From Bacteroidota bacterium (GTDB lineage Bacteria > Bacteroidota > Bacteroidia > Flavobacteriales > Flavobacteriaceae), in the NCBI GenBank assembly GCA_029557895.1, contig JAKQHT010000014.1, positions 29,137 to 93,136 of the forward strand: DNA of 64,000 nucleotides, written 5' to 3'. The notes below the pieces were generated by a model that did not search any database, had not been told where the DNA came from, and saw nothing but the letters and a program-made list of their open reading frames with translations. Numbering within the stretch: position 1 is the stretch's first letter; each line of letters begins with the position of its first letter. Position numbers and translations under genes: made by a program. Below are positions 18,906 to 28,293 of this stretch, piece after piece.

Positions 18906-20576
18906 TTATTTGTAATATTTTTCTCCCTCGCTCGATACAAACCCTTTGAAGTTATATTGGTCGTCATAAAGCGCAAATACCGTCATGCCTTTGATTCCGT
19001 AATAATTTTCGTAGTAATAGATAGGGATATAATTAAAAGGTATGGATTGCTCTTTGATTGAATTTACATCCATGCTATTGAAAACAAAATAGTTATCTCC
19101 TTTTTTGGCAATGTATCGGGTTTCGTGTTGTGGTCTCATGTATTGTATGCCGTTCTTCACTACATAGTCGTATTCTACTGGCAGTAGCAGTCTGAAATTT
19201 TTAGAAAACACGCCTACTTTCCCGTTCTTATGGGCTTGAATATAGTCTTTTGATGTGATTTCAAACGTGTTTGGCTTGTTTCTGGAATAATCGTAAGGCA
19301 CTTTGTGAATCAATTGGAAACCGTCATCTTTGTAATCTAATTCCAATTTTAATAAATTGAATTGAAATTTGTCAAACTCAAACGGAATCACGGCAATATC
19401 GTTTTCATCAATAATACCAAATTTCCCATCCAATTTTGCCACAAAATGATTGCCGTAATAAAACAACGAGTCGTAAGCTTTTGACAATGTTTCTCTAAGA
19501 TCCAAAAAACGGAATTGTGCATCTTCCTGAATAATAACAGCGGTATAATTGTTGTTGTTTCTGTTTATAATACGCTGATTGTCTTTTAATTTAACATGTT
19601 TTTTATTTTTGTAATCGTATCTGTCAGGGTAAAAGAATAAAGAATCTTGGTTAACTCTTAAAATTGGAAAAAGCTCTTTTTGGGTATTGGCAACAAGCTC
19701 TTTTTGGGTGTAAGAAGGCTTCGCACTGTCTTCGCCTACCTGCATGCTGCTACCATCATAATCGGTCACGCTAACGTAGCGTTCGTCGGGATAGTCACGT
19801 GTCCCTTCACTCAAATGGTTGTCAATGGTATCGATAAGCTTGAAGTTGGAATGAAGGTAGTTCAATGTTTTATAACTCGTCACGTAATTTTCGTCGGTAA
19901 TTTCAAATAAGATGCTTTTGGATTGGTAATCAACATCTTTGAAATGGATTTTTTCAGCATTTTTAATAAACCAATCCGAAATTTTTCCTGTTTCCAAATC
20001 ATAAGCAAACAGGCTGTATTTTTGTTGTAAATCGATAGAGGCAAACAATATGTACCTGGTTTTTAAGTGGCCTTTATGAAGTATGCCGGAGGTATCTATT
20101 TTCTGGAGTTTATAAAAATGTTCAGGATAAAGGTTTTCGCCTTTGGTATTGAACAGCGTGATACATTCGCGCTGCGGCAAATTATAATGCGATATTTGTT
20201 CGTTATGTGCATTTTGAATAGATCCAAATTGGGCTATTACTAACTTGTTTAACAGGAATTCGTAACGGGAGTGCGGTAAATTGTCGAGAATGATTTTTCC
20301 GTTGTGGATGATTGAATATCGAACGGTTTTCTCATTCTGGCGAATGTAATAATGATTGTCAATATTTAAAGTATCAGTAACATACGTTTCATTTTCTGCA
20401 ATAAAAAAACTGTCTTCGCCCCAAGAAATAGCATCGTATGTTGTAGGAATTACTTTTTTGCCTTTTTCGTTGATTAATCCCACTTTGTCATTTTCAACAT
20501 AAGGGATAAAATATTTTTGACCGTAAGTTTTAATGCTGAAAATGAGAAAGATAATAAATAATTTTTTATTAATAAT
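18906..20576 (-). CDS. Secreted WG-repeat protein with an apparent non-canonical (ATT) start
   Basis: The frame encodes WG-type repeats (GLINEKGKKVIPTTYDAIS, KFGIIDENDIAVIPFEFDKF, KVGVFSKNFRLLLPVEYDYV), a short beta module of unknown function. The first conventional start is GTG 20483, but this lies inside the first repeat. The 32 codons before it in the same frame encode a convincing signal peptide and the start of the first repeat (KKLFIIFLIFSIKTYGQ, then KYFIPYVENDK). No ATG, GTG or TTG exists between these codons and the in-frame recG stop at 20580-20582. I therefore place the start at ATT 20576 (or 20573), 3 bases after recG. Either initiation is on ATT with coupling to recG, or the real ATG was lost by mutation. 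Confidence 0.65.
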   Translation of the reverse strand: MINKKLFIIFLIFSIKTYGQKYFIPYVENDKVGLINEKGKKVIPTTYDAISWGEDSFFIAENETYVTDTLNIDNHYYIRQNEKTVRYSIIHNGKIILDNLPHSRYEFLLNKLVIAQFGSIQNAHNEQISHYNLPQRECITLFNTKGENLYPEHFYKLQKIDTSGILHKGHLKTRYILFASIDLQQKYSLFAYDLETGKISDWFIKNAEKIHFKDVDYQSKSILFEITDENYVTSYKTLNYLHSNFKLIDTIDNHLSEGTRDYPDERYVSVTDYDGSSMQVGEDSAKPSYTQKELVANTQKELFPILRVNQDSLFFYPDRYDYKNKKHVKLKDNQRIINRNNNNYTAVIIQEDAQFRFLDLRETLSKAYDSLFYYGNHFVAKLDGKFGIIDENDIAVIPFEFDKFQFNLLKLELDYKDDGFQLIHKVPYDYSRNKPNTFEITSKDYIQAHKNGKVGVFSKNFRLLLPVEYDYVVKNGIQYMRPQHETRYIAKKGDNYFVFNSMDVNSIKEQSIPFNYIPIYYYENYYGIKGMTVFALYDDQYNFKGFVSSEGEKYYK

Positions 20577-20579
20577 GGT

Positions 20580-23120
20580 TTAAGAAATATAATTCCAGAT
20601 GTTTTTGTATTTGATGAGTTGGTTGTAGGTTTTTAACACTTGGGCATGCTCTGGCAATGCCAAATGTGGGTCTTTGTTTAAGATGATTTTTGCATAATGG
20701 CGTGCATGTTGTAAGATGTCTTTGTCCTTGACGATATCGGCAATTTTAAGATTTAACACGCCACTTTGCTGTGTGCCCATCAAATCGCCCGGACCGCGCA
20801 ATCGCAGGTCAACTTCGGCAATTTCAAAGCCGTCGTTGGTGCGCACCATAGTTTCAAGTCGGGTTTTGCTGTCGTCGCTCAATTTGTGCCCGGTCATCAA
20901 GATGCAATAGCTTTGTTCGGCACCACGGCCCACGCGACCACGCAACTGGTGTAATTGAGATAGCCCAAAACGTTCGGCACTTTCAATAATCATTACCGAA
21001 GCATTTGGCACGTTCACGCCAACTTCAATTACGGTTGTGGCGACCATAATTTGTGTTTCGCCTTTTACAAAACGTTGCATTTCATAATCTTTATCGGCGG
21101 GTTTCATTTTACCGTGAACAATGGAAATCTGATATTTTGGCGGCGGAAAATCTCTGGCTATACTTTCATAACCATCCATCAAATCTTTGTAGTCTAAAGC
21201 TTCGCTTTCCTGAATGAGCGGATATACAATATATACTTGGCGGCCTTTGGCAATTTCTTCCCTGATAAACCCGAATACTTTCAGCCGGTTTTTATCATAA
21301 CGGTGCACCGTTTTTATGGCTTGTCTTCCTGGCGGCAGCTCATCAATAACAGAAATGTCCAAATCGCCATAAACAGACATTGCCAAGGTGCGCGGAATGG
21401 GCGTGGCGGTCATGATTAAAATATGGGGCGGAATCAATGCCCCACTAATCTCCCCAGAGGGGAGACTTTTCAATTTTTTGTCTATATAAATGATGACGTT
21501 ATCAATATCTCCGATGATTTGCTCGTTAGTAAACCGAATGACTTTAAAACCTAAATCATTTAATATTTTGGTTCGCATTGCATCAGCTTCCTTTTGTTCA
21601 ATGGTATGATGATAGCCGCCATCAACGTCAATAATTAAGTTTTTTTCAAGACAGATAAAATCGACTATAAATTCATCTATAATATGCTGCCTTCTGAATT
21701 TGTGATCTAATTTTTTTGCCCTTAAATTTTCCCATAAAATAGACTCTGCTTGTGTGCTATTTTTTTTGTTTTCTACCTGAAGCTCTTTTAATAATTTATA
21801 GACTGATGGGCGAGCCGTCATATACTTTTGACGTATCGTTTTGGCTTCCTCCCTTTGGGAGGATTGAGGTGGGCCTTTGCTCCACAATTTGCTTCTCTGG
21901 GCGACACCAAAACGATGTTGCTCGTCTATGACGGCCAACCCCAAATTTTTGAATTTTACTGAATCCTCAAGTAGGGCATGTGTGCCAATCAAGATGTTCA
22001 GGCTGCCATTTCCGAGCGATTCGTGAATGTCTCTTCTATCTAAAGTATTGGTTGAACCAGTTAATAGTTTAATACTGATATTTAGTTTTTTGCATATGTC
22101 AACTAATCCATTGTAATGTTGGACTGACAAAATTTCAGTTGGCGCCATCAAGCACGCCTGAAAACCGTTGTCAAGTGCGATGAGCATTGCCATTAGTGCC
22201 ACGATCGTCTTCCCTGAACCTACATCGCCTTGTAGTAAGCGGTTCATCTGTGCATTGCTGCCCAAGTCGGACCTTATTTCTTTCAGAACGCGCTTTTGGG
22301 CATTGGTCAGTTCAAATGGCAAATGCTCTTTGTAGAACGTGTTGAAATAATGCCCCACCCGTTCAAAAGGGAGTCCTTTGATCTTTGATTTGTGGATCAG
22401 ATTTTTGATGATTAGTTGAAGTTGGATGTAAAATAACTCTTCAAATTTCAGGCGAAATTGTGCCTTTGCCAACAACTCCTGGCTCTTCGGGAAATGGATG
22501 TTGAGGAGCGCTTCGCTTTTTGGAATCAACTTAAGTTCGGAGATGAGCTGTGGCGAGAGGGTTTCTTCAAATCTGCCGCCCGTCTGGACAAACAATTGCT
22601 GGATGATTTTGCTTGTTGCACGGTTGCTAATGCCCTTACTGGATAGTTTCTCGGTGGATGGATAAACGGGCTGCATGGCCGAACGGAGGCTTTTTTCGTG
22701 GTCTTCAAGCAGTTCCATTTCAGGGTGAGCCATATTGTATATGCCATTGAACCAATTGGTTTTTCCAAAAATCACATAAGGCTTGTTTGTTTTGATGCTG
22801 TCCCGAATCCATTTATGGCCTCGAAACCAAACAAGTTCCATTAAACCCGTGTCATCTCTGAACGTCGCCACCAACCGTTTGCCTTTTCCTTGTCCTGCTT
22901 CTTTGAGTTCTGTAATTTCACCAATAATTTGAACATCCGAATTGTTTCGTTGCAGTTGGTTTATTTTGTAATAATTGGTTCGGTCTATATAACGATTTGG
23001 GAAAAGATTCATCAAATCCTGATAAGTGCGAATGCCGAGTTCGTTTCGGAGCAAATCTGCCCGATTGGGCCCGACGCCTTTCAAATATTCTATGGGTGTT
23101 TGAAGCATTTCGTTCATCAT
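20580..23120 (-). CDS. recG: ATP-dependent DNA helicase RecG carrying an in-frame DUF559 insertion
   Basis: RecG reverses stalled replication forks and processes Holliday junctions. Wedge domain (about 1-160), Walker A (GDVGSGKT, about 299-306), DEQH box (VIDEQHRFGVAQR, about 398-410), motif III (MTATPIPRTLAMS), motif V-VI region (VATTVIEVGVNVP, QLRGRVGRG) and the C-terminal TRG region are all intact. Length is about 145 residues above the usual 700, and the excess is one block, residues about 417-561, inserted between motifs II and III. That block contains a DUF559 nuclease domain flanked by Pro/Ser/Gly-rich linkers; see the mobile element at 21439. The frame is preserved, so a full-length protein is expected. 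Start ATG 23120 is preferred; GTG 23123 or ATG 23108 are possible. Confidence 0.93.
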   Translation of the reverse strand: MMNEMLQTPIEYLKGVGPNRADLLRNELGIRTYQDLMNLFPNRYIDRTNYYKINQLQRNNSDVQIIGEITELKEAGQGKGKRLVATFRDDTGLMELVWFRGHKWIRDSIKTNKPYVIFGKTNWFNGIYNMAHPEMELLEDHEKSLRSAMQPVYPSTEKLSSKGISNRATSKIIQQLFVQTGGRFEETLSPQLISELKLIPKSEALLNIHFPKSQELLAKAQFRLKFEELFYIQLQLIIKNLIHKSKIKGLPFERVGHYFNTFYKEHLPFELTNAQKRVLKEIRSDLGSNAQMNRLLQGDVGSGKTIVALMAMLIALDNGFQACLMAPTEILSVQHYNGLVDICKKLNISIKLLTGSTNTLDRRDIHESLGNGSLNILIGTHALLEDSVKFKNLGLAVIDEQHRFGVAQRSKLWSKGPPQSSQREEAKTIRQKYMTARPSVYKLLKELQVENKKNSTQAESILWENLRAKKLDHKFRRQHIIDEFIVDFICLEKNLIIDVDGGYHHTIEQKEADAMRTKILNDLGFKVIRFTNEQIIGDIDNVIIYIDKKLKSLPSGEISGALIPPHILIMTATPIPRTLAMSVYGDLDISVIDELPPGRQAIKTVHRYDKNRLKVFGFIREEIAKGRQVYIVYPLIQESEALDYKDLMDGYESIARDFPPPKYQISIVHGKMKPADKDYEMQRFVKGETQIMVATTVIEVGVNVPNASVMIIESAERFGLSQLHQLRGRVGRGAEQSYCILMTGHKLSDDSKTRLETMVRTNDGFEIAEVDLRLRGPGDLMGTQQSGVLNLKIADIVKDKDILQHARHYAKIILNKDPHLALPEHAQVLKTYNQLIKYKNIWNYIS
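21439..21874 (-). mobile_element. In-frame DUF559 nuclease cassette with terminal inverted repeats inside recG
   Basis: The recG insert is bounded by imperfect inverted repeats: GCCCCACTAATCTCCCC at 21439 and the complement of GGGAGGATTGAGGTGGGC ending at 21874. Just inside each lies a perfect hairpin, CTCCCC-AGA-GGGGAG (21450-21464) and CCTCCC-TTT-GGGAGG (21848-21862). Between them the recG frame stays open and encodes a DUF559 (PD-(D/E)XK, Vsr-like) domain: STQAESILWENLRAKKL, FRRQHIIDEFIVDFIC, NLIIDVDGGYHH, LGFKVIRFTNEQI. Removing the block would join LWSKG to LIPPHILIMTATP, the normal RecG sequence. No intein splice residues (Cys/Ser at the start, His-Asn at the end) or group I intron features are seen, so the insert is apparently translated and kept. 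Class of element is inferred. Confidence 0.8.
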
Positions 23121-23197
23121 CACGAATATAATTCATCTGCGCCAAAGATGAAACCTGAAATTTTCTTATTTTGGCCTAACCATTGTTTTTTAGGCCC

Positions 23198-25183
23198 ATG
23201 AACAGATTTTTTTTAGCGTTTTGTTACTTGCTTAACAGTGTTTCGTTTTCGCAACAAACAGAATATGTGGATTTTAAATCAGGAACATCTCACATTCTTG
23301 CGCTAGATCCGGCTGAAAAATCCGTTATGGGCAAAGTGGTTTATGAGTTTGAAATTTTAAAAGATATTGATTCTGTTTATTTGGATGCGGTCAATCTCAA
23401 GCACTCTACAGTTTCGTTGGACGACTTTGAAGTGCGCCATATTTATGACGGCAGGCATATTATCGTAAAATCGCATTTTAAAGCTGGAGAAACCCATAAA
23501 TTGTTTATTGATTGGGTTGTCCAACCCAAGCAGGCTCTGTACTTTGTTGGCGATCAAATTTGGACGCAAGGCCAGGGTAAATATACCAGCAATTGGTTGC
23601 CAAGCATCGACGATGTGAACGACAAAATCGAATTTGATCTATCGATTTCATATAATGCCAATTATGAAGTTGTGGCAAACGGAAATTTGGTTGATGTAAT
23701 AGAAAAAGATTCAATCAAGACATGGCATTTCAATATGGATAAACCGATGAGCAGCTACCTTGTGGCGCTTGCCATTGGAAATTACGATAAGCGAACCGAA
23801 ACATCCAACAGCGGTGTTCCATTGGAGTTTTACTATTACCCGGAAGATGTCTCAAAAGTGGAACCGACCTATCGTTACAGCAAGCAACTATTTGATTTTA
23901 TGGAAGATGAAATAGGTGTGCCGTATCCTTGGGAGATTTATAAGCAGGTTCCTGTCAAGGATTTTCTGTATTCTGGGATGGAAAACACAACACTTACCAT
24001 TTTTTCGGACGCTTTGGTGGCAGATTCAATTGCTTTTAAAGACCGTAACTATGTGAATGTCAATGCGCATGAATTGGCGCATCAATGGTTTGGAAATTTG
24101 GTGACTGCTACAAACAGTACTCACCATTGGGTCCAGGAGGGTTTTGCAACCTATTATGCGCTATTGGCCGAACGTGCGATTTTTGGCGAAGATTATTACT
24201 ATTGGCGCTTGTACGAATATGCGCAACGTCTTTTGGAACAGGAAAATAAAGGCGAAAGTACCGCATTGCTCAACCCTAAAGCCAGTAGTCTGACCTTTTA
24301 TCAAAAAGGCTGCTGGGCCTTGCACATTTTAAAAGAACAAGTGGGCGAGGAGGCATTTAGGGAAGCGGTGAAAGCCTATTTGTATAAAAACCAATTCAAA
24401 AATGTCGAAACCGCCGATTTTATAGTCGAGATTGAAAAAGCAAGTGGTCAAGATATATCGGAATTTTCAAAAATTTGGCTCGAAGCAATTGATTTGCCGC
24501 AGGACGCAATGGTTAAAAGCCTGAAAAAATCCGATTTCATTCGGGAATATTTGGAGGTAGATTGTAAGTTGCATCCATCAAAATGCAACGACTATCTGGT
24601 GTCTGACATATCTGATAAAGCCAAGGTAAAAATCTTATTGCAAGATACGTATGGTGTCAAGCAAGAGGATTTTAACAACAGTTGGGAGGTGAGGCAGGCC
24701 ATTGCCCAAAATCTCGAACAAATACCATTAAACCTCAAAGAAAACTATGAATCGCTGCTCAATGACAAATCTTATGTAACGGTAGAAGCGGCGCTTTACA
24801 ACCTTTGGGTTAATTTTCCCGAAGAACGTTCGAAATATCTTGAAAAAACCAAAGGTATCACAGGATTTAGCGATTACAACGTGAGGATGCTTTGGCTGGC
24901 TCTTAACCTGAATACAATTGAATATCAGTCAGATAAAAAACAACTTGTATTTGAAGAACTTAAGGGCTATACCGATCCAAAATATGGCATTGAGGCGCGG
25001 ATGAATGCTTTTAATTTTCTAAAGCTTATCAATGGGTTTGATGAAGAATCTGTTGGAAACCTGATAGATGCGTCAAAACATCACAACTGGCGTTTTCAGC
25101 AATTTGCAAAAAACCTCCTTGAAGAACTTAGGAATCGTCCAAATTACCTGGAGCTGATCGATAAAAACACTACAAAACAATGA
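23198..25183 (+). CDS. M1-family zinc aminopeptidase, secreted
   Basis: A 661-residue secreted or periplasmic metallopeptidase that removes N-terminal residues from peptides. Signal peptide MNRFFLAFCYLLNSVSFSQ. Motifs of the family: exopeptidase loop SGMENTT (about 259-265), zinc-binding HELAHQWFGN (about 291-300) followed by the third ligand Glu in HHWVQEGFATYY (18 residues later), and the catalytic Tyr region (SLTFYQKGCWALHIL). A C-terminal helical region (about 450-640) is shorter than in PepN. It overlaps the patatin gene by 4 bases (ATGA), so both are probably made from one mRNA. Confidence 0.93.
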   Translation: MNRFFLAFCYLLNSVSFSQQTEYVDFKSGTSHILALDPAEKSVMGKVVYEFEILKDIDSVYLDAVNLKHSTVSLDDFEVRHIYDGRHIIVKSHFKAGETHKLFIDWVVQPKQALYFVGDQIWTQGQGKYTSNWLPSIDDVNDKIEFDLSISYNANYEVVANGNLVDVIEKDSIKTWHFNMDKPMSSYLVALAIGNYDKRTETSNSGVPLEFYYYPEDVSKVEPTYRYSKQLFDFMEDEIGVPYPWEIYKQVPVKDFLYSGMENTTLTIFSDALVADSIAFKDRNYVNVNAHELAHQWFGNLVTATNSTHHWVQEGFATYYALLAERAIFGEDYYYWRLYEYAQRLLEQENKGESTALLNPKASSLTFYQKGCWALHILKEQVGEEAFREAVKAYLYKNQFKNVETADFIVEIEKASGQDISEFSKIWLEAIDLPQDAMVKSLKKSDFIREYLEVDCKLHPSKCNDYLVSDISDKAKVKILLQDTYGVKQEDFNNSWEVRQAIAQNLEQIPLNLKENYESLLNDKSYVTVEAALYNLWVNFPEERSKYLEKTKGITGFSDYNVRMLWLALNLNTIEYQSDKKQLVFEELKGYTDPKYGIEARMNAFNFLKLINGFDEESVGNLIDASKHHNWRFQQFAKNLLEELRNRPNYLELIDKNTTKQ

Positions 25184-26091
25184 GGGCATTGGTCATATCC
25201 GGAGGTGGGAGCAAAGGCGCTTTTGCGGGCGGAGTAGCTCAATACCTCATTGAAAACAAAGGGTTTGACTATGATATTTTTATTGGGACTTCTACTGGGA
25301 GCCTGCTGGTGTCGCATTTGGCGTTGAAAAAAATAGACGAAATCAAAAAAATATACACCAGTGTAACCCAAGATTCGATCTTTAGCGTGTGTCCTTTTAC
25401 GATAAAAAGGAAAAAAGGCATAGAGACCATCGGGATCAATCATTTTAATGTGCTCCGTAATATCCTGAGAGGAAGCAAAACTTTTGGTGAGAGTTATGGC
25501 CTGAAGCAATTGATTAAGGATAATTTTTCAAAAAAAGACTTTGAGGAATTGAAAAAAACCGGTCTTGAGATTGTGATTACGGTTTCTAACCTGTCCTTGA
25601 ACCAAGTGGAATATAAATCCATTCATGATTTTGGCTATGACGAATTTTGCGAATGGGTCTGGATATCTTGTAACTATACGCCGTTCATGTCCTTGGCCAA
25701 AAAAGATGGCTGTGAATATGCCGATGGAGGGTTGGGTTCCATGGTCCCGATAGATGAGGCCATCAAAAGAGGTGCGACAACAGTGGATGCCATCGTCTTG
25801 CAGACGGAAACCACGACGTACAACAGGATGCCTTCCCTGAATGCCTTTTCGCTATTGACCAATATGTTTGCTTTTATGCTGGATAGAATTGAAGGTCAGA
25901 ACATCCGGATCGGCAAATTTGTGGCGACCAATCAAAAAGCCATAATCAATTTTTATTATACTCCCGTAGTGCTGACTACCAATGCCTTGATTTTTGATAA
26001 GGAAAAAATGAAGCAATGGTGGCAAAGTGGATTTAATTTTGCCAAGTTCAAGGACGACGGGACGAGTCCGTTGGCTGATATGGAATCTTGA
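25180..26091 (+). CDS. Patatin-like phospholipase
   Basis: A 303-residue serine hydrolase without a signal peptide. The oxyanion hole (SGGGSKGAFAGG, about 7-18), nucleophile elbow GTSTGSL (Ser about 41) and catalytic Asp in DGG (YADGGLGSMVP) are intact, defining the Ser-Asp dyad of patatins. Such enzymes hydrolyse ester bonds in phospholipids or neutral lipids. It follows the aminopeptidase with an ATGA overlap; a functional link between the two is not evident. Confidence 0.9.
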   Translation: MRALVISGGGSKGAFAGGVAQYLIENKGFDYDIFIGTSTGSLLVSHLALKKIDEIKKIYTSVTQDSIFSVCPFTIKRKKGIETIGINHFNVLRNILRGSKTFGESYGLKQLIKDNFSKKDFEELKKTGLEIVITVSNLSLNQVEYKSIHDFGYDEFCEWVWISCNYTPFMSLAKKDGCEYADGGLGSMVPIDEAIKRGATTVDAIVLQTETTTYNRMPSLNAFSLLTNMFAFMLDRIEGQNIRIGKFVATNQKAIINFYYTPVVLTTNALIFDKEKMKQWWQSGFNFAKFKDDGTSPLADMES

Positions 26092-26103
26092 TATTGGTGG
26101 AAT

Positions 26104-26625
26104 TTACCAAATTTCTTTTATTTCCTGTTTTATGAATGATAATGCGGCATCACTGGGCGCGCGTTTATCCATCATTTCGGTAAGAACCACTTCCCTTAAT
26201 TTGTTGGCAGTATCTGTTTTTTCGAGAAGGCTGGCTTTACGTATCAGTTGTATCGTAGCATTTTTTGCTGCCGTGATGATGTTCCAGCAATCGCTGCTGA
26301 GGTAGATTTGTTGTGCCAAATTGTGTTCAAATTCTTCTTCGATGTTTGCTATAAGTAAAGACTCATAATCATCTTTATTTGAGGATTTTGGTGTAACCCT
26401 TATAAGTAATCTTGCTGGTGTAATTCGCTCCAAGAAAATAGCCATTCGCTCATACGCTTGCAAGCGCAAAGGCAATGCGTGTACCTGAAGGTCTTTGTGC
26501 AACAAAAAACGCCTTCTGCCATCTTCATTTTTGGTATGTTCCTTAAAAAAATAATAAGCAATCAGGCCTGTAATAAGTGAAGGGACTGCAAAGAAAATCA
26601 GGTTAAGTATGTTTTCAGATTCCAT
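26104..26625 (-). CDS. Conserved hypothetical single-pass membrane protein
   Basis: A 173-residue protein with one N-terminal membrane helix (about 8-28) followed by a soluble helical domain with charged residues (FLLHKDLQVHALPLRLQAYE, LLIANIEEEFEHNLAQQIY). I recall similar short anchored proteins of unknown function in many flavobacteria, but the family is not named with confidence. It stands between two convergent or unrelated genes, with no informative neighbour. Confidence 0.6.
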   Translation of the reverse strand: MESENILNLIFFAVPSLITGLIAYYFFKEHTKNEDGRRRFLLHKDLQVHALPLRLQAYERMAIFLERITPARLLIRVTPKSSNKDDYESLLIANIEEEFEHNLAQQIYLSSDCWNIITAAKNATIQLIRKASLLEKTDTANKLREVVLTEMMDKRAPSDAALSFIKQEIKEIW

Positions 26626-26675
26626 AATAAAGTTTTTCCAAACTTAAGGCCTTTTTATAAACTTTGCAATGCCTG

Positions 26676-28232
26676 TTATGCCTTTCCTCCAAGGTAAATA
26701 CAGTCTTTAAGTTGTCTAATGCCTTCAAAAGGAACAGGGGTTTTCTCGTACAGGTAGGTTTTGTCGAGTTCTTTGGACAAGTAAGAATCGTCCACGTTCA
26801 CATCGATGTCTTTCATGGTAAACTGGCAAGGGTGTTCGTACCCTGCCGCATGTGTTATTTCCACCAGTTCTTTTCGGAACGTTTTGAAATACTGCGCCAA
26901 GCGTTCTGACTTTAGCGGTATGTTGATGCCGCTTTGCAGCCATTTGCTCTGTGTGGCCACACCGCTCGGACAGCGGTTGGTATGGCATACTTGCGCTTGG
27001 ATACAGCCAATGCTCATCATTGCTTCCCTTGCCACATTTATGCAGTCCACGCCCATGGCAAAAGCCATTGCAGCACGTGCCGGAAAACCCAATTTGCCAC
27101 TTCCTATGAACACAATACGTTCCGTAAGGCCATACCGTTGGAACATTTTGTACAAATCACTGAATCCATAAACGAAAGGTAACGATACGTGGTCTGCAAA
27201 GCTTGGCGGTGCGGCACCGGTACCACCTTCACCACCATCAACGGTTATAAAGTCGGGGCCTTTGCCTGTAGCGACCATAAGTTCTGCCAGTTCTTCCCAT
27301 TGGTCGAGTTTGCCTATGGCAGCCTTGATGCCTACGGGCAATCCTGTAGCTTCTGCAATATCCTCAATAAATTGCATCAGTTCAGGAACATTGGAAAAAG
27401 CCGAATGGTTGGGTGGCGACAGTACATCTTTTCCCATGGGTACGTGACGGATTTCAGATATTTCCTTTGTGATTTTTGCTGCCGGCAACACACCGCCCTT
27501 ACCGGGTTTGGCTCCTTGCGAAAGCTTGATTTCTATGGCTTTGACAAAAGGTTTCTCGTTGACCAGTGTTACTAATTTTTCCATTGAGAACCGCCCTTCA
27601 TCATCCCGGACACCAAAATAGCCCGTTCCAAAATGAAAGATGACGTCGCCGCCATTGCAGTGGTATGGCGACAATCCGCCTTCGCCAGTGTTTTGGTAAG
27701 CTCCGGCTATTTTTACGCCTTTGTTCAATGATTCTACTGCTTTTGCCGATAGCGACCCAAAACTCATGGCAGAAACATTGATGACCGACCCGGGACGATA
27801 AGGTTTTTTTCTTTGGTTATATGAACCCATTACTTTGGCACACGGTAGAAAACTATGGTCAAATTGGTTGGGGTGATTTTCATCCAGATTGTAGGCCATC
27901 ATCGCATTGTTGATAAAAATGTGCTGATGAGCATAAATATCTCTGTCTGTGCCAAACCCTTCGTAATTGTTTTCACGTTTTGCCGAGGCATAAATCCAAC
28001 TGCGCTCTATCCTGTTGAATGGCAGTTCTTCACGATTGTTTGCCACCAAATATTGGCGGATTTCAGGCCCTATAGTTTCTAACATGTACCTAAAATGCCC
28101 GATGAGCGGAAAATTATGACTAATGGTATGGGCTTTTTGAAAAAAAACGTCTCGGATGACAACAATTGCAATTACAATAATGAGCCACGCCCACCAACTG
28201 AGACTTGATAGGAATTGAATAACATTGTCCAT
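26676..28232 (-). CDS. Membrane-anchored FMN-binding glutamate-synthase-like protein (GltB2 family)
   Basis: A 518-residue protein consisting of an N-terminal membrane helix (about 13-28) and the FMN-binding synthase domain of glutamate synthase, without the amidotransferase and GXGXG parts. Visible features are ISAMSFGSLS-like VSAMSFGSLSAKAVESLN, GEGGLSPYH, the substrate-loop KLSQGAKPGKGGVLPAAK, VDGGEGGTGAAP and a cysteine cluster CIQAQVCHTNRCPSG that would bind a 3Fe-4S centre. Such stand-alone proteins are widespread and their reaction (possibly ferredoxin-linked amino-acid or methylamine-derived glutamate chemistry) is unsettled, so classical GOGAT activity should not be assumed. It is divergent from the gene at 28294. 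Confidence 0.85.
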   Translation of the reverse strand: MDNVIQFLSSLSWWAWLIIVIAIVVIRDVFFQKAHTISHNFPLIGHFRYMLETIGPEIRQYLVANNREELPFNRIERSWIYASAKRENNYEGFGTDRDIYAHQHIFINNAMMAYNLDENHPNQFDHSFLPCAKVMGSYNQRKKPYRPGSVINVSAMSFGSLSAKAVESLNKGVKIAGAYQNTGEGGLSPYHCNGGDVIFHFGTGYFGVRDDEGRFSMEKLVTLVNEKPFVKAIEIKLSQGAKPGKGGVLPAAKITKEISEIRHVPMGKDVLSPPNHSAFSNVPELMQFIEDIAEATGLPVGIKAAIGKLDQWEELAELMVATGKGPDFITVDGGEGGTGAAPPSFADHVSLPFVYGFSDLYKMFQRYGLTERIVFIGSGKLGFPARAAMAFAMGVDCINVAREAMMSIGCIQAQVCHTNRCPSGVATQSKWLQSGINIPLKSERLAQYFKTFRKELVEITHAAGYEHPCQFTMKDIDVNVDDSYLSKELDKTYLYEKTPVPFEGIRQLKDCIYLGGKA

Positions 28233-28293
28233 TTGGGAGTAATTTTGGTAAATATATTCAAAAATTATGGTTTCATTGTCATATCTTTAACCA

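Noticed and set aside
21439..21874. Intein or group I intron in recG
   Set aside because: The insert lacks an N-terminal Cys/Ser and C-terminal His-Asn with a nucleophile, and is too short for an intein; it is also translated in frame throughout with no intron-like core.
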